Part shown: one piece after another, positions 5,814-8,446 of the stretch
Layout of the letters: every line of letters begins with the position of its first letter
Position numbering within the stretch: the first letter of the stretch is position 1
Made by a program: the position numbers and the translations under genes
NCBI GenBank assembly: GCA_945938205.1
Contig: CAMEUL010000056.1
Coordinates: 1 to 8,446 of the forward strand
Reading direction: 5' to 3'
Source of the DNA: an uncultured Traorella sp.
Lineage (GTDB): Bacteria > Bacillota_I > Bacilli_A > Erysipelotrichales > Erysipelotrichaceae
DNA: 8,446 bases
The notes under the pieces: model-generated
The model's input: the letters and a program-made list of their open reading frames with translations, nothing else
Databases searched by the model: none
Told to the model about the DNA's origin: nothing

Positions 5814-6924
5814 TCATGATCTCCTTTAAGTTTTTCACAAATTCATAAACTTCCTCTGGTGTATTAGATTCAGAAAAAGAAACACGGATGGCTTGTGAAG
5901 CCCGTTTCTGATCAAATCCCATAGCCAGCAAAACTTCGCTTGCTTCTTTTGTTTTACTGTGACAAGTACTTTTCGCAGATACACAGATGCCTCTTTCATT
6001 GAGAGCATTCAGAAGGATCTCACTTGTCATGCAGGTGCATGAAAGATTCAGGATATAAGCAGATGCTGACTCATCTGAGTTTATGACGATATCTTCCATT
6101 TTTAATAATTCATTCCTGAGAAGATGATTCAGTTTTTGTACATGTTCAAGATGATCCTGCAAGGATTCAAGTGCTATTCTTACGGTTTTTGCGAGCACAA
6201 TATTAGCTGGATGATTGCTTGTGCCACCTCTTAGCCCTTGTTCCTGCTGACCCCCATTGATCAAAGGAATGAGAGAAATATTTTCTTTTTTGTATAAAAA
6301 ACCGCTTCCCTTACAACCATGAATCTTATGAGCGCTGAAACTGGCACAATCCAAAACACTTAAATCAAAAGGATGTTTTCCAAGGATCTGCGTACAGTCA
6401 CTGTGAAAAAAGGCACGAGAATTTTCTTTTACAATTTTCGAAAGAGTGACAAGATCATTCATGGAACCTACTTCATTGTTCACCGCCATGATAGAAACAA
6501 GAATTGTATCTTTTCTAAGAGCTTTTTTAAGTTCCTCCGGTTCTACGATCCCTCTTTGATTGACAGGCACGTAAGTGACGTCAAATCCAAAAACACTAGC
6601 CAACTGAGAAAAAGCCCCCATTACTGAAGAATGTTCAACTGTACTTGTAATGATGTGTTTTCCTCTTGTTTGATAAGCCAGTGCAATTCCTTTGATCAAA
6701 AGGGAGTTGCTTTCAGAAGCACCACTTGTAAATAAGATCTCCGAATCTTTGACATGAAGCATCTTAGCAATTATCTCACGACTCTGTTCCATCAAATTGC
6801 TGACGCTTGTTCCTAGATCATAGAGGGAATCACTGTTAGCATAATACTTTCCCAAAATATGAGTATACGTTTTTAACACCTCTGGATGCAGAGGTGTTGT
6901 AGATGCACTATCAAAAAATATCAT
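5794..6924 (-). CDS. Cysteine desulfurase (NifS/IscS-like, NifZ type)
   Basis: Encodes a 376-residue pyridoxal-phosphate enzyme that takes sulfur from cysteine as a protein-bound persulfide and leaves alanine. Visible sites are the N-terminal FDSASTTPLHPEV (4-16), TSGASESN (66-73), VEHSSV with cofactor-stacking His98 (96-101), HSDCTQ with Asp176 (174-179), the Schiff-base lysine K200 in SAHKIHG, and the persulfide loop SAKSTCHSK with Cys321. The family more often reads GSAC, so the Lys-Ser-Thr before the Cys is a small deviation. Its place between ezrA and thiI matches B. subtilis nifZ, the dedicated sulfur donor to ThiI, and the same role is likely here rather than iron-sulfur assembly. The start follows the ezrA stop by two bases, with an AGGGAG ribosome binding site inside ezrA, and its end overlaps thiI. 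Confidence 0.95.
   Translation of the reverse strand: MIFFDSASTTPLHPEVLKTYTHILGKYYANSDSLYDLGTSVSNLMEQSREIIAKMLHVKDSEILFTSGASESNSLLIKGIALAYQTRGKHIITSTVEHSSVMGAFSQLASVFGFDVTYVPVNQRGIVEPEELKKALRKDTILVSIMAVNNEVGSMNDLVTLSKIVKENSRAFFHSDCTQILGKHPFDLSVLDCASFSAHKIHGCKGSGFLYKKENISLIPLINGGQQEQGLRGGTSNHPANIVLAKTVRIALESLQDHLEHVQKLNHLLRNELLKMEDIVINSDESASAYILNLSCTCMTSEILLNALNERGICVSAKSTCHSKTKEASEVLLAMGFDQKRASQAIRVSFSESNTPEEVYEFVKNLKEIMNEYRIK
6875..6898 (-). repeat. Perfect 10-bp inverted repeat inside the early coding region of the desulfurase gene
   Basis: Arms AACACCTCTG and CAGAGGTGTT flank a four-base loop, covering codons 9 to 17 of the desulfurase, about 26 bases after its start codon. The mRNA could form a stable hairpin here. 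There is no T-run after it on the coding strand. Its purpose, if any, is unknown; the protein sequence encoded is itself conserved in the family. Confidence 0.6.
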
Positions 6925-6926
6925 AA

Positions 6927-8446
6927 TTAAGCTCCCTGAGATTTCTTCAATAGTTTCTCATAAGATCCCGGATGAATCTTTTCAATTGCAGATATGGCAA
7001 TCTTTAATGCTTTTGTGTATTGGCCATTTCTGAAGCAAAGTTCCGCACGTGTCAATTCACTGTCAATATCAGGATTGCTGGAACGATAACGGTTTCCAAA
7101 CACAATGGTATTTTCAACCATATTAGCCATACCTACAAGATTGTTGACCGAATTGTATAAAGTGTAAATATAGTCAATGGCTTCTTTGATAGACAGATTC
7201 AGTTCTTCCACATTCAGTGGTGATGTTTCCAGAACTTTTTTGATATCTGCTACCATTCTTTCAGCTTTATGTGTATCATCTGAATAAGTCAGAGAAACAT
7301 TTGGCAAACGTTTCTTATTTATTTTGACATGAATTTCATTCAAAATAAGCTGCAGCTTCAGCAATTGTTTCTGTGCACGAATCTCATCTGAACAAGCATT
7401 TTCGAGCTGTTCCTTTACTTTTTCAAATGTATCGCACAATTGAGAAGTATTTGTGCACAATTCCTTATATGTAAGAAGCAGCGTAGTCGAAGGAATACTC
7501 TTTTCAATCATACATCCCTTAAGTGTTTCACGATCTGTATGCAGTTTTTCGGATTCTTCCTTGATCATGTCTAACTGTTTTGACATGCCAATCAAATCAA
7601 AACGATCTTTTTTCTTTTCATACAGTTCATTCAACATCAGGCGCTGATCTTCCAGATGATCGATCTGATCAAAGATAAACTGTGCATTGTTATGAAGTTC
7701 ATCATAGGCTTTTTCTTCATGAAGAACCTGTTCTTTAAGTTGGAAAAGTCGTGTCTTGCTTTCCAGCAACGAATTCATGATGTTTTCCACATGGCCTTCA
7801 GAAAGTTGGTTCAAATCATCCTTCAGTGTTGAAGATACAATTTCAAGATTCTTGGATACTTCCAAGTGATCCAGATAAACTCCCTTATTTCTTGCTTTCG
7901 AATAAACATAGCTTGTATCATCTATAGCTTTTGGGAGATGAACTTTTGCTTCTTCATATAAAGAAGGATATTCCTTGATCAGTTCTTCCAATTCATCAAT
8001 GGCCTCGCTGATTTCAACCTGCTGTTTTGCAGCTTTTTCAAATTCACTTGCATACATCCATTCTTCAAATGTAGAAAACATTTTTTCGATGGTCACGACA
8101 CGATCTTCAAGAACTTCTATTCCGCTGTTGAAGGATTCACGATTGCTGTTAATGACCCCTTTATTCACACGGAATCGATTTTGAAGTCGTATAATTTGTT
8201 CACGCTGTGTGGACTGTTGTTCAAGGATAGAATCCAAAACAGCATTCAAAGTATTGGCTTCATTTTGGCATTGTTCCAGTTTATCCAAAAGACTTACCAA
8301 TTGATGCTTGGCTGCCTTTGTTTTATGTACATAGATCAGATCATCAATTTCACCTAATTCAGCAGAGCATTCCTTTAAACATTCAGAAACAGACTCAAAC
8401 TGATTCTGACTCTTTTCCACGGCTTCTTTGAGTGTTGTATTAACGC
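6927..8446 (-). CDS. ezrA: Septation ring formation regulator EzrA, 5' end cut by the window
   Basis: The frame runs open to the right edge, so this is the C-terminal 505 residues or so of a protein that is about 560-570 residues in relatives. EzrA is a membrane-anchored spectrin-like coiled-coil protein that limits FtsZ ring formation at the cell poles and joins the division machinery at mid-cell. What is visible is nearly all helical coiled coil, ending in NTIVFGNRYRSSNPDID, then RAELCFRNGQYTKALKIAIS and AIEKIHPG (bases 7097 to about 6966). This matches the EzrA C-terminus; the GNRYRS segment (7080-7097) is likely the conserved 'QNR' patch known from B. subtilis, though the Gln is not seen. 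The N-terminal membrane anchor lies outside the window. A GTG at 8420 could be misread as the start, but the frame continues upstream. About eight cysteines are visible, more than I would expect for EzrA. Confidence 0.93.
   Translation of the reverse strand, partial: VNTTLKEAVEKSQNQFESVSECLKECSAELGEIDDLIYVHKTKAAKHQLVSLLDKLEQCQNEANTLNAVLDSILEQQSTQREQIIRLQNRFRVNKGVINSNRESFNSGIEVLEDRVVTIEKMFSTFEEWMYASEFEKAAKQQVEISEAIDELEELIKEYPSLYEEAKVHLPKAIDDTSYVYSKARNKGVYLDHLEVSKNLEIVSSTLKDDLNQLSEGHVENIMNSLLESKTRLFQLKEQVLHEEKAYDELHNNAQFIFDQIDHLEDQRLMLNELYEKKKDRFDLIGMSKQLDMIKEESEKLHTDRETLKGCMIEKSIPSTTLLLTYKELCTNTSQLCDTFEKVKEQLENACSDEIRAQKQLLKLQLILNEIHVKINKKRLPNVSLTYSDDTHKAERMVADIKKVLETSPLNVEELNLSIKEAIDYIYTLYNSVNNLVGMANMVENTIVFGNRYRSSNPDIDSELTRAELCFRNGQYTKALKIAISAIEKIHPGSYEKLLKKSQGA

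Noticed and set aside
8418..8420. GTG at 8420 as the start of ezrA
   Set aside because: The frame remains open to the window edge and the EzrA membrane anchor would be missing, so it is an internal valine codon.

Overview
The window is a compact piece of a low-GC Firmicute chromosome, and every gene lies on the minus strand, so the natural reading direction is from the right edge to the left. The order ezrA, nifS-type cysteine desulfurase, thiI matches the conserved Bacillus layout. The AT-rich codons, the bacterial V-type ATPase and a possible spore-protein gene fit an anaerobic, possibly spore-forming member of the Erysipelotrichia or Clostridia. This taxonomic placement is inference. There is no rRNA, tRNA, mobile element or CRISPR array.

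Region 1 (8446 to 4605) is one tightly coupled unit. ezrA is cut at its 5' end by the window edge and encodes the division-ring regulator. Two bases separate it from the cysteine desulfurase gene, which overlaps thiI by 20 bases. The desulfurase and ThiI should form the sulfur relay that makes 4-thiouridine in tRNA and possibly feeds thiamine thiazole synthesis.

Region 2 (4604 to 4283) holds a 76-residue Asn/Gln/Lys-rich protein gene and a clear rho-independent terminator. The small protein carries a segment resembling the germination-protease site of small acid-soluble spore proteins. Its upstream gap contains a possible forespore (sigma-G-like) promoter and a hairpin that would bury its ribosome binding site only in transcripts arriving from thiI. 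B. subtilis also has a spore-protein gene, sspA, next to thiI. This is the most interesting part of the window.

Region 3 (4274 to 3317) is a single gene for an S4-domain RluC/RluD-type pseudouridine synthase, with a candidate -10 box just after the terminator.

Region 4 (3330 to 1) is the start of a V-type ATPase operon: a short G/H-like stalk subunit, subunit C, then the membrane subunit I, with more subunits presumably past the left edge. A well-formed sigma-A-type promoter overlaps the last codons of the pseudouridine synthase gene. No gap between genes exceeds 70 bases.
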